Below, piece after piece: positions 40,627 through 48,961 of a stretch of 52,041 bases of DNA; position 1 is the first letter of the stretch, and every line of letters starts with the position of its first letter. A program made the position numbers and the translations under genes. The DNA is from Terriglobia bacterium (lineage in GTDB: Bacteria > Acidobacteriota > Terriglobia > Bryobacterales > Bryobacteraceae): the NCBI GenBank assembly GCA_021324615.1, contig JAJPIT010000119.1, positions 1 to 52,041 of the forward strand. Direction: 5' to 3'. Below the pieces are notes generated by a model. That model was not told the DNA's origin, did not search any database, and saw only the letters and a list, made by a program, of their open reading frames with translations.

Positions 40627-43603
40627 GGTATCGCTCCACAATCCGCTGGCAGATGGCGAGTCCAATGCCGGTTCCGGAATACTCGTCTCCACAGTGCAAA
40701 CGTTTGAACAGTCCAAAGATGTGCTCCTTGTACTCGGGCGGGAGGCCGATGCCGTTGTCTTGCACAGACACGATCCAGGCTCCGGCCTCGCGCGCGGCGC
40801 TGATATGAATCCGCGGGGGGCGGTCCCGATGACGGTATTTTATGGCGTTGCCGATGAGATTTTGAAAAAGCTGGCGCAGGTGCGTGGCGTGCAGGCGCAG
40901 CGGCGGAAGCGGATCGTGAGTCACCCTGGCCCCGCTCTCGGCGATGGCTCCGCTCAGATTCGCCAGGCTGGCCTGAAGACTTTCCAGCGTGTCGGCCGGC
41001 TCCTCCGGCGGATCCAGGCGCGTCACCTGAGTATATGCGAGAAGATCGCGGAGCAACATCTCCATGCGCGAGGCGCCGGTCCGCAAATACTCCAGGAACT
41101 CCAGGGCCTGGCCGTCCAGCCTGCCGCCGTATCTGCGGCTGAGCAGTTCTCCGTAGATTTTGATGCTGCGCAGAGGCTCCTGCAAGTCGTGGCTGACGGA
41201 ATAGGCGAACTGTTCCAGATCCTGATTGGCGCGGCGCAGTTCGGCTTCGACGCGCTTCTGCTCGTCGATGTCGGTGGAGGTTCCGAACCACTTCACGACT
41301 CCGCCCTGGGCGCCGCGGACCGGCAGCGCGCGGCTGATGAACCAGCGCCAGCGGCGCTCGGCGCGATCCCACAGCCGCGTCTGGGCGCGGAATGGCTCGC
41401 CCTTCTCGACGGACTCGGCCCAAAGCCTGGCGGCTGCCTGGAAGTCTTCCGGATGGAGGATGCCTTCCCATGTCTGGCGGTCGAAGCGGCCGGGCTCCAG
41501 GCCGGTGAATTGGTACCAGCGCTGGTTGAAGTAATCCGGACGGCCCGCCGCGTCCGCGGTCCAGACGATCTGCGGCATGGCGTCGGCGAGCTGGCGGAAT
41601 TTTCTTTCGCTTTCAAGCAGCGCAATCTCGGCCCGGCGGCGTTCGATCAAATCGGCCGCCTGGCGGGCCAGAAGGTCGAGCAGCCGCTGCTCCCGCTCGC
41701 CGGGACCCTGGGCCACGCGGTAATGCGTCGAAAAGACTCCAAGTGTTTCGCCGGACCGGGTGATCAGCGGCGTGCTTTGCAGGGCCCGCGCTCCGGCCGC
41801 GAGCAGCGCGTCGCGCAAGGCGCCGTCGAACATCGTGCTGGAGGCGACATCCTCGACGATGACGCGCTCCCGGCGCTGGAGCGCGGCGCCGGAGGCGGTC
41901 TGTGCGGGGCGCACCGCCTCGAAAACTTCCAGGAACTCCCGGCCGAAGCCGCGCGAGCAGGCGATTCTCAACAGGCCGCCCTCGTCAAGCTGGATATAGC
42001 CCATATCCGCGCCGGTGATGGCGGCGGCGGCGTCCAGAATATCCTCCAGCAGCCGCACGAAATCGCCGGCGGCCACCAGCCGCGTGCTGAGCTGCTGCAT
42101 GCGGGTCATGGCCGCAAGCTCGCTGGTCAACCGCGCGTTTAGATCCCGAATGGCCGTCTCGGCGTGTTTCCGGTCGGAGATATCGCGGGTGATGTTGGAT
42201 GCGCCGATGATGTTGACGCGGGCGTCTTTGATGGGGGAAGCAGCGACGGAAACATCGAGCAGGCGGCCGTCCTTGTGCCGGCGCACGGTTTCGAAATGAT
42301 CGACGCGCTCGCCGCGCCGCAGCCGCTCAAGAATCTCCCGCTCTTCGTCGTGCCGGTCAGCGGGAATCAGCAGCGTCATCACCGTACGGCCGATCGCCTC
42401 CTCCGCGGTGTAGCCGAAGAGGCGTTCGGCGCTCTTGTTCCAACTGGTGACGACCCCGTTCAGGTCCTTGCTGATGATCGCGTCATGGGAGGAGTCGACG
42501 ATGGCGCCGAGCAGCAAGCTGGCGCGCTCCGGCTGCTGGTGTTTGCTCACGCCTTCCGCACCAAGGGACGGGCTCTGTGGCGGACCGGCTTCCGGCGCGG
42601 CGCGGCATTGTTCCTGTTCGCCGGCGCGCGCGCTGTGAACCGCCGCGCCCACCTGGGCGGCCAGCAGGTCGAAAAATGCGAGATGATCGGCGTCCAGCGG
42701 ACGTCCCGGATTCACCCCCGCCACCAGCACGCCGCAAGGGGGGCGCCCGCCGCCGGAGATCACCGGCAGCACCACCGCCTCCCTCACCGGCTGTCCGGCG
42801 GCTCCCCGCGGCAGACCTTCCATGCCGCTGGCATCGACGATCCGGCGCTGCGCCGAACGGTACACCGCGGCCAGCGGCCAGGGAGGCGAATCCTCCTCCA
42901 GGGAAACCTGAGAAACGGGCGCAAAATCCGGCGCGAAATCGCCGGCCGCCTGTACGAGCCTGGCCTCCCGTCCTTCCGCGCCGGCCAGGTACAGCAGCGC
43001 GAACGGCACCTCGCCGGCATTGTTGCGCAGCGCCTGCGCGGCCGCCGCGCAGGCCCCCGCCACCGTCTTTTCGGCCAGGCAACGGGACGCCAGTTCGGAC
43101 AGCGTCGCCAGCCGGCGCGCGTTCACCAGCTTCGGAGTAACATCGGTGGCAAGGCAAAGCAAGCCGCAGACCTGCCCCGAATCTCCGCGGATCGGACTAT
43201 AAGAAAACGAGTAGAATGCCTCTTCTTGATAAGCGCCGCGGTCCAGCAACAGGCGCACGCCGTCGAGGGTGGCCGCCTCACCGCTGTCCAAAACCTTGCC
43301 GGCCGGCGGTCCGCACACATCCCAGATTCCGGCCCACGCCTCGGCCGCGGGTTTCGCCAGCGCGGCCGCGCCAAGCACGGGAAGGCAGGCGTCGTTATAA
43401 AGAAGCGTCATCTCGGGGCCCGAGCCGATCCACATCGGATGAGGCGAGGCGAGCATCAAGCTCACCGAGGTTTTGAGCTCAGGCGGCCACTGTTCGGCCG
43501 GACCGAGCGGCGTGCGGCTCCAGTCACAGGCGCGAATCCGCGCGCCCATTTCTCCGGCGCCGGAGAGAAAATCCGAGCGAGCCTTGTTCTGTCCGGTGAT
43601 CAT
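40559..43603 (-). CDS. Multi-PAS/GAF sensor histidine kinase
   Basis: A 1,014-residue, soluble, cytoplasmic sensor kinase. Domain order is: a PAS-like domain (about 20-160), GAF (about 165-320), PAS (about 365-480, FGYTAEEAIGRTV), GAF (about 500-650), PAS (about 660-785, LHPEDFQAAARLW), then HisKA with phospho-accepting His805 (SVSHDLQEPLRSI) and an HATPase_c with N-box NLIGNAIKY, G1 DNGIGLPPEYKEHIFGLFKRLH and G2 GTGIGLAICQRIVE. There is no transmembrane segment. The GAF domains have no obvious tetrapyrrole-binding Cys, so it is not a phytochrome, although the kinase core resembles that group. It overlaps and precedes the response regulator. The 243-base gap 43604-43846 upstream shows no gene. 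Confidence 0.92.
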   Translation of the reverse strand: MITGQNKARSDFLSGAGEMGARIRACDWSRTPLGPAEQWPPELKTSVSLMLASPHPMWIGSGPEMTLLYNDACLPVLGAAALAKPAAEAWAGIWDVCGPPAGKVLDSGEAATLDGVRLLLDRGAYQEEAFYSFSYSPIRGDSGQVCGLLCLATDVTPKLVNARRLATLSELASRCLAEKTVAGACAAAAQALRNNAGEVPFALLYLAGAEGREARLVQAAGDFAPDFAPVSQVSLEEDSPPWPLAAVYRSAQRRIVDASGMEGLPRGAAGQPVREAVVLPVISGGGRPPCGVLVAGVNPGRPLDADHLAFFDLLAAQVGAAVHSARAGEQEQCRAAPEAGPPQSPSLGAEGVSKHQQPERASLLLGAIVDSSHDAIISKDLNGVVTSWNKSAERLFGYTAEEAIGRTVMTLLIPADRHDEEREILERLRRGERVDHFETVRRHKDGRLLDVSVAASPIKDARVNIIGASNITRDISDRKHAETAIRDLNARLTSELAAMTRMQQLSTRLVAAGDFVRLLEDILDAAAAITGADMGYIQLDEGGLLRIACSRGFGREFLEVFEAVRPAQTASGAALQRRERVIVEDVASSTMFDGALRDALLAAGARALQSTPLITRSGETLGVFSTHYRVAQGPGEREQRLLDLLARQAADLIERRRAEIALLESERKFRQLADAMPQIVWTADAAGRPDYFNQRWYQFTGLEPGRFDRQTWEGILHPEDFQAAARLWAESVEKGEPFRAQTRLWDRAERRWRWFISRALPVRGAQGGVVKWFGTSTDIDEQKRVEAELRRANQDLEQFAYSVSHDLQEPLRSIKIYGELLSRRYGGRLDGQALEFLEYLRTGASRMEMLLRDLLAYTQVTRLDPPEEPADTLESLQASLANLSGAIAESGARVTHDPLPPLRLHATHLRQLFQNLIGNAIKYRHRDRPPRIHISAAREAGAWIVSVQDNGIGLPPEYKEHIFGLFKRLHCGDEYSGTGIGLAICQRIVERYHGRIWVESEAGTGSVFRFSIPL

Positions 43604-43834
43604 CGGAAGGGTAACGGCGGCCCTGAAGATCTATCCGTTAAAGGTGGGTCCGTTCCTCGACCAGACCGTTCGCCCGGGTTTGACGCTCCGGTTCGCAACG
43701 TTGCTACACGGATTTCCTGTGGCACCGCCGATTTTATGGTAGCCGGAATTTGGGGGAACCTGCCGGGGCCCTCCCTGAATCCCGGACGTAACGCTTCCCC
43801 AGGGACGCTGGAGATTTCGCGGCCGCCCGGACGT

Positions 43835-43840
43835 TAGAAT
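43835..43840 (+). promoter_or_regulatory. TAGAAT -10-like box next to the start of the unknown gene
   Basis: GTTAGAAT ends 6 bases before the TTG at 43847. The transcript would begin at or close to the start codon, so translation may be leaderless. The same GTTAGAAT precedes fadN (45418-45425). Confidence 0.35.
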
Positions 43841-43846
43841 GATTGC

Positions 43847-44389
43847 TTGCGCCGATTCCTGAGCCGGGCCACTCCCGACTTCAACAAAATCCTGTTCATC
43901 GAAAGCGGATCGCGCCACCTCATCGAGCACGTGATCGGCCTGCTGCGCAGCCGCTTGGGCGACGCCGTCGAGATGGGCCTGGTCACCTGCTTTTCCGGCA
44001 CGCCGCAAGGCTTCCGCGGCGAAGTGTTCCGCATCGGCGATTATCAAGGCCGCGCCGGCCGCAAACGCCTGTACCAGGAGTTGGCCGGGCGGGATTACCC
44101 CATCGCCTGCATCATCTGCTCCGGCGAGCCGATCATGATGAAGTGGAAGTGGGCCCTGGGAGCGCATCTGCGCTCGAAAATCCTGGTGCTCAACGAAAAC
44201 GGCGACTTTTTCTGGCTCGACCGCGGCCATTGGCGCATCGCGCTGCATTTTGTTCTATATCGCGCCGGGCTCACCGGATCGGCCGCGATTCCCGCGCTCG
44301 CGCGCTTGCTGTTTTTCCCTGTCACGCTTTCCTATTTGTCGTTATACGCCGCATTCGTTCATCTTCGAAGAAAGTTGAGGACGCTATGA
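43847..44389 (+). CDS. Unknown protein with Rossmann-like core and C-terminal membrane helix
   Basis: A 180-residue protein (TTG start) that I do not recognise as a characterised family. The core alternates strands and helices (FNKILFIESGSRHLIEHVIGLLRSRLG, MGLVTCFSG, PIACIICSGEPIMMKWKWALGAHLRSKILVLNENGDFFWLDRGHW), and the last 45 residues hold a hydrophobic segment (LLFFPVTLSYLSLYAAFV) ending in basic residues. It resembles the shape of a small glycosyltransferase-like or sugar-nucleotide-binding protein, but this is only a guess. Its stop overlaps the ATG of the quinone oxidoreductase gene (ATGA), so the two are probably translated together. No Shine-Dalgarno is evident. Confidence 0.72.
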   Translation: MRRFLSRATPDFNKILFIESGSRHLIEHVIGLLRSRLGDAVEMGLVTCFSGTPQGFRGEVFRIGDYQGRAGRKRLYQELAGRDYPIACIICSGEPIMMKWKWALGAHLRSKILVLNENGDFFWLDRGHWRIALHFVLYRAGLTGSAAIPALARLLFFPVTLSYLSLYAAFVHLRRKLRTL

Positions 44390-45354
44390 AAGCCGTTTAC
44401 ATCGAAAGAACCGGCGGGCCGGAGGCGCTGGTCTATGGGGACCGTCCCACGCCGGAGCCGCCGGCCGGCCATGTGCTGGTGAAGCTCGCCGCAACGGGCG
44501 TGAATTTCATCGACACCTACCATCGCAGCGGGCTCTACAAACTCCCGCTGCCGGCGATTTTAGGATCGGAAGGCGCCGGCACGGTGGAATCCCTTGGCGA
44601 GGGAGCCGCGAGCGTGAAGCCGGGCGACCGGGTCGCCTGGGCAACCGCGCGCGGAGCCTACGCCGAATATCAGGCAGTGCCGGAAAGCGCGCTGGTCCGG
44701 ATTCCCGACGGGGTAAGCTTCCGCGAGGCGGCGGCCGTGATGCTGCAAGGCATGACCGCGCACTATTTGACGCACTCCACCTTTCCGCTCAAAAGCGGCG
44801 ATACCCTGCTGGTGCACGCGGCGGCGGGAGGAACCGGACGCCTCATCGTGCAGATGGCGAAAATGCTCGGCGCGCGGGTCATCGCCACCGCCGGAACGCC
44901 GGAAAAAGGCGCGGTCGCACGCGAGGCCGGCGCCGACGACGTGATTCTCTATCGCGATCAGGATTTTTTGGAGGAAACCAAACGGCTGACCGGCGGCCGC
45001 GGCGTGGACGTGGTCTACGATTCGGTGGGAGCCGCCACTTTCCTCAAGGGGCTCGATTGCCTGCGGCCGCGGGGCATGATGGTGCAGTTTGGAAACGCCA
45101 GCGGTCCGGCGCCGGCCATCGAGCCGCTGGCGCTCAGCCAGAGAGGATCGCTGTTTCTGACGCGGCCGACGCTGGCGCATTACGTCGCCACGCGCCAGGA
45201 GCTGGAATGGCGCGCCGGCGATCTGTTCCGCTGGCTTTTGGAAAAAAAGCTGGTCTTGAAGATCGATCGGGTCTATCCCTTAAGCGAAGCCGCGCGGGCG
45301 CAGCAGGACCTGGAAAGCCGCGGCACCAGCGGAAAATTGCTCCTGGAGCCGTAA
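44386..45354 (+). CDS. NADPH:quinone oxidoreductase, zinc-free MDR family
   Basis: A 322-residue medium-chain dehydrogenase/reductase of the quinone oxidoreductase (Qor) type. The early GATGVNFIDTYHRSGLYKLPLP segment, VMLQGMTAHYL, the nucleotide-binding LVHAAAGGTGRLIVQMAK (AxxGGxG pattern) and DVVYDSVGAATFLKGLDCLRPRGMMVQFGNASGP are typical. Zinc-ligand cysteines are absent, as expected for Qor rather than alcohol dehydrogenases. It would reduce quinones with NADPH in the cytoplasm. GAGG lies 5 bases before the ATG, and the start overlaps the stop of the upstream unknown gene. The fad operon starts 75 bases downstream with its own promoter. Confidence 0.92.
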   Translation: MKAVYIERTGGPEALVYGDRPTPEPPAGHVLVKLAATGVNFIDTYHRSGLYKLPLPAILGSEGAGTVESLGEGAASVKPGDRVAWATARGAYAEYQAVPESALVRIPDGVSFREAAAVMLQGMTAHYLTHSTFPLKSGDTLLVHAAAGGTGRLIVQMAKMLGARVIATAGTPEKGAVAREAGADDVILYRDQDFLEETKRLTGGRGVDVVYDSVGAATFLKGLDCLRPRGMMVQFGNASGPAPAIEPLALSQRGSLFLTRPTLAHYVATRQELEWRAGDLFRWLLEKKLVLKIDRVYPLSEAARAQQDLESRGTSGKLLLEP

Positions 45355-45419
45355 GCCGCGGCGCCCCGCCGCCCGGCGCGCCGAGCCCCGCCGGGGATTC
45401 GCCGCGAACAGTGTTAAGT

Positions 45420-45425
45420 TAGAAT
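45420..45425 (+). promoter_or_regulatory. TAGAAT -10-like box directly before fadN
   Basis: TAGAAT within GTTAGAATTC, ending 4 bases before the fadN ATG (45430). No Shine-Dalgarno is present in the short gap, so a leaderless message is likely if this is the true promoter. Confidence 0.4.
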
Positions 45426-45429
45426 TCTG

Positions 45430-47736
45430 ATGCGATTGATTCAACGCGTTGCCGTCCTCGGAGCCGGCACGATGGGCTCCCGTATCGCCGCGCATTTCGC
45501 CAACGCCGGCATCCCTTCCCTGCTGCTGGACGTGTCCACCGAGCTTGCAAAGAAGGGCGTCGAAAACGCCGCCAAACAGCGGCCAGGCGGATTTTTTCTC
45601 GACTCCCTGACATCGCTTGTTTCCCCCGGGAATTTCGAAAGCGATCTGGCCCGCATCGGAGATTGCGACTGGATTCTGGAAGCCGTGGTCGAAAACCTGG
45701 AGATCAAGCGCGCGCTTCTTAAAAAAGTGGAGGCGCTGCGCAAGCCCGACTCGATCGTCTCCACCAACACCAGCGGCATCCCGCTGCGGCAGATCTCGGA
45801 AGGATTCTCCCCCGCTTTCCGGCGCCATTTTTTAGGCACGCATTTTTTTAATCCGCCGCGCTATCTGCACCTGCTGGAGATGATCCCGGGCGCCGATACC
45901 GATCGCGAAATCCTCGATTTCGTCTCGAGTTTCGCCGACAAGCGCCTCGGCAAGGGCGTGGTGCCGTGCAAGGATACGCCGAATTTTATCGCCAACCGCA
46001 TCGGCAGCTTTTTCGGCGGAACGGTCGCCAAAATCGCCGCCGAGGGCGATTACACCGTGGAAGAAGTCGATGCCATCACCGGCCCGCTGATCGGCCTGCC
46101 CAATAGCGCGAGCTTTCGATTGCTCGATATCGTCGGCCTCGATGTGTGGGCGTTCGTCGGAACAAATCTCTACCACGCGGTTCCCGAGGACCGCTGGCGC
46201 GACCGCTACCTGATGACCGATGCGCAGAAAAAAATGATCGAGCGCGGCTGGCTGGGAGAAAAATCGGGCCAGGGATTTTACAAGCGCGTCGGCAAGGAGA
46301 AAGAAATTTACGCGATCGATCTGCACACGCTGGAGTATCATCCGGCGGCCAAAGTCAAATTTCCCTCCGCGGAGGCGGCGCGCAATATCGAGGATCTCGG
46401 CGAGCGGCTGCGGATGCTGGTGAAATCCGACGACCGCGTGGGCTCGTTTCTGTGGCGCCTTTACAGCGATCTGTTCTTATATTCGGCGGAGATGGTTCCG
46501 CAGATCTCCGACCGCATCGTGGAGATCGACCGCGCCATGCGCTGGGGCTACGCGCATAAGCTTGGGCCGTTCGAGCTGTGGGATGCGCTCGGCTTTGAAG
46601 ACGTCTGCCGGCGCCTGGAGGCGGAACAGCGAGAGATTCCGGAAAACATCCAGAAGATGCGGCGCGCCGGCGCGGCGTCGCTGTACCGCGCGGCCGATTC
46701 TGACGGCAGGCCGGGAACCGAGTATTTCGATCTGGTTTGCACGCGCTACGCGGCGCTCGAGCAGCGCCCGGGGATCGTTTCCCTGAGCGACCTGAAACGC
46801 GCGCGCGGCGTGGTGAAGCAGAACGCGGGCGCCTCGCTCATCGACGTGGGCGACGGCGTGCTGTGCGTGGAGTTCCACAGCAAGATGAACTCGCTCGGCG
46901 AGGATCAAATCTCCATGCTCCAGGCGGGCCTGGAGGAAACGCAGAAAAATTTCGAGGCGATGATCATCGCCAATCAGGGCGAAAATTTCAGCGTAGGCGC
47001 CAACCTGATGCTGGTCCTGTTGGCGGCGCAGGAAGGCGAATGGGACGAGTTGAACGCGGCGATATACCGCTTTCAACAGGTAAACATGGCCTTGAAGTAT
47101 GCTCCGAAACCTGTTGTAGCCGCGCCATTTGCGCGGTCGCTCGGCGGCGGCTGCGAAATTCCATTGCATTGCGCGGCGGTGCAGGCTTCCGCCGAAACCT
47201 ACATGGGACTGGTCGAGGTCGGCGTGGGATTGATCCCGGCCGGCGGCGGATGCAAGGAGATGCTGTTGCGGTTGAAGGACCCCCGGCGCGCGTTTGAGCT
47301 GATCGGCATGGCGAAGGTTTCCTCCAGCGCCGAGGAGGCGCGGCAGTTCGGCTTCTTGAGCCAGGGCGATCACGTGTCGATGAACCCCAACCGGCTGATC
47401 GGCGACGCCAAGGCGCGGGCGCTGGAGCTGGCTCGCGACTACACGCCCGGCCGCCCGCGGACCGATATCAAAGCCGGCGGTGAGAGCGCCTTCGCGATGC
47501 TGAAGCTGGGCGCCTGGGCCATGCACAAAGGCGGATACATCACCGACTACGATCTGGTGGTCGCGGAGAAATTGGCGAATGTCTTAAGCGGCGGCCGGTT
47601 CACCGGCGAGCAAACCGTAAGCGAGCAGCACCTGCTCGATCTGGAGCGGGAGGCTTTCCTGAGCCTGTGCGGGCAGGCCAAGACGCAGGAGCGGATGCAG
47701 TACATGCTGAAAACGGGAAAGCCGCTGAGGAACTAA
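45430..47736 (+). CDS. fadN: Fatty-acid oxidation multienzyme protein (HAD + enoyl-CoA hydratase), FadN type
   Basis: A 768-residue two-domain beta-oxidation enzyme. The N-terminal part is a 3-hydroxyacyl-CoA dehydrogenase: NAD-binding VAVLGAGTMGSRIAAHFANAG, then THFFNPPRYLHLLEMIPG and CKDTPNFIANRIGSFFGG. The C-terminal part (about 470-760) is an enoyl-CoA hydratase/isomerase (ANQGENFSVGANLMLVL, PVVAAPFARSLGGGCEIPLHC, GLIPAGGGCKEML). The domain order dehydrogenase-then-hydratase is that of Bacillus FadN, not of E. coli FadB, where the hydratase comes first. It heads a fadN-fadA-fadE operon, with 33 bases to fadA, that would run complete rounds of fatty-acid beta-oxidation in the cytoplasm. 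Confidence 0.93.
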   Translation: MRLIQRVAVLGAGTMGSRIAAHFANAGIPSLLLDVSTELAKKGVENAAKQRPGGFFLDSLTSLVSPGNFESDLARIGDCDWILEAVVENLEIKRALLKKVEALRKPDSIVSTNTSGIPLRQISEGFSPAFRRHFLGTHFFNPPRYLHLLEMIPGADTDREILDFVSSFADKRLGKGVVPCKDTPNFIANRIGSFFGGTVAKIAAEGDYTVEEVDAITGPLIGLPNSASFRLLDIVGLDVWAFVGTNLYHAVPEDRWRDRYLMTDAQKKMIERGWLGEKSGQGFYKRVGKEKEIYAIDLHTLEYHPAAKVKFPSAEAARNIEDLGERLRMLVKSDDRVGSFLWRLYSDLFLYSAEMVPQISDRIVEIDRAMRWGYAHKLGPFELWDALGFEDVCRRLEAEQREIPENIQKMRRAGAASLYRAADSDGRPGTEYFDLVCTRYAALEQRPGIVSLSDLKRARGVVKQNAGASLIDVGDGVLCVEFHSKMNSLGEDQISMLQAGLEETQKNFEAMIIANQGENFSVGANLMLVLLAAQEGEWDELNAAIYRFQQVNMALKYAPKPVVAAPFARSLGGGCEIPLHCAAVQASAETYMGLVEVGVGLIPAGGGCKEMLLRLKDPRRAFELIGMAKVSSSAEEARQFGFLSQGDHVSMNPNRLIGDAKARALELARDYTPGRPRTDIKAGGESAFAMLKLGAWAMHKGGYITDYDLVVAEKLANVLSGGRFTGEQTVSEQHLLDLEREAFLSLCGQAKTQERMQYMLKTGKPLRN

Positions 47737-47769
47737 GCCCGGCCTTTGCGGGCGGGATCGGAGATGACG

Positions 47770-48936
47770 ATGCCAGAAGCAGTGATTATCGATTGCCTGC
47801 GCACGGCGGTCGGCAAGGCGCCGCGCGGGACGCTGAAAAACTGCCGTCCGGACGACATGGCGGCGGCCGTGTTCCGGCGGCTGCTGGAAAAATATCCGCA
47901 GATTCCCACGGGCGAAATCGACGACGTGATTCTCGGCTGCGCGATTCCCGAGGCGGAATCGGGGATGAACATGGCGCGCATTGCGGCCCTTCGCGCGGGC
48001 CTGCCGGAGACAGTGCCCGGCGTTACGGTGAACCGGTTCTGTTCCTCGGGATTGCAGACCATCGCCATGGCCGCGGATAAGATCCGGGCCGGCGGAGCCG
48101 AGATCGTGATCGCCGGCGGCGCCGAATCGATGAGCCTGCTGCCGATGGCCGGCAATAAATTTGCCCCGAATCCGTGGATGGTGGACCACATGCCTGAAAT
48201 TTATATGAGCATGGGCCTCACCGCCGAAGAGGTGGCGCGCCGGTACAACATCTCGCGCCAGGATCAGGACGCATTCTCGCTGCGCAGCCATCAGAACGCC
48301 CTGAAGGCGCAGGCCGCCGGGCATTTCGACGAAGAGATCGTACCGTTGGAGGTCGAAACAAAGACGTTGAGCGGCACGCAAAAAATCACCTTCGCCAAGG
48401 ACGAAGGCCCGCGCGCGGATACTTCAATGGAGGCGCTCGCAAAACTGCGGCCGGTGTTTCACGCCTCCGGCAGCGTGACGGCGGGAAACTCCTCGCAGAC
48501 CAGCGACGGCGCGGCGGCAGCCATCGTCATGTCGGACCGCAAGGCGCGCGAGCTGGGCCTGAAGCCCATGGCCCGGTTCGTGAGCTTCGCCGTGGGCGGC
48601 GTGCCTCCGGAAATTATGGGCGTCGGGCCCGTGGTGGCGATTCCCAAGGCGCTGAGGCTGGCGGGCCTCAAGCTGGAAGACATCGGGCTGGTGGAGCTGA
48701 ACGAAGCCTTCGCGGTCCAGGCGCTGGCCGTCATCCGCCAGGCGGGATTGAATCTCGATACGGTGAATGTCAACGGCGGCGCGGTCGCGCTGGGGCATCC
48801 GCTGGGTTGCAGCGGCGCCAAGCTGACGGCGACTTTGCTGCATGAAATGCCGCGGCGCAACGTCAGATACGGGATGGTCACCATGTGCGTCGGCGGCGGG
48901 CAGGGCGCGGCGGGAATTTTCGAGCGGTTGAATTAG
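47770..48936 (+). CDS. fadA: Acetyl-CoA acyltransferase (thiolase)
   Basis: A ~388-residue 3-ketoacyl-CoA thiolase, the last step of each beta-oxidation cycle. Active-site Cys lies in [14 protein letters not shown], with the NEAFAVQAL motif, the [16 protein letters not shown] histidine motif and the [13 protein letters not shown] cysteine motif near the end. The ATG at 47770 is preferred because GGAG lies 6 bases upstream; two earlier in-frame starts (47746, 47764) only extend the N-terminus. It stands between fadN and the acyl-CoA dehydrogenase. Confidence 0.95.
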   Translation: MPEAVIIDCLRTAVGKAPRGTLKNCRPDDMAAAVFRRLLEKYPQIPTGEIDDVILGCAIPEAESGMNMARIAALRAGLPETVPGVTVNRFCSSGLQTIAMAADKIRAGGAEIVIAGGAESMSLLPMAGNKFAPNPWMVDHMPEIYMSMGLTAEEVARRYNISRQDQDAFSLRSHQNALKAQAAGHFDEEIVPLEVETKTLSGTQKITFAKDEGPRADTSMEALAKLRPVFHASGSVTAGNSSQTSDGAAAAIVMSDRKARELGLKPMARFVSFAVGGVPPEIMGVGPVVAIPKALRLAGLKLEDIGLVELNEAFAVQALAVIRQAGLNLDTVNVNGGAVALGHPLGCSGAKLTATLLHEMPRRNVRYGMVTMCVGGGQGAAGIFERLN

Positions 48937-48961
48937 ATCCTGGAGGCAGCAGGAGGGGATT

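Noticed and set aside
40463-42142. A 559-codon plus-strand frame across the sensor kinase
   Set aside because: It is antisense to HisKA, HATPase, PAS and GAF motifs that are plain on the minus strand.
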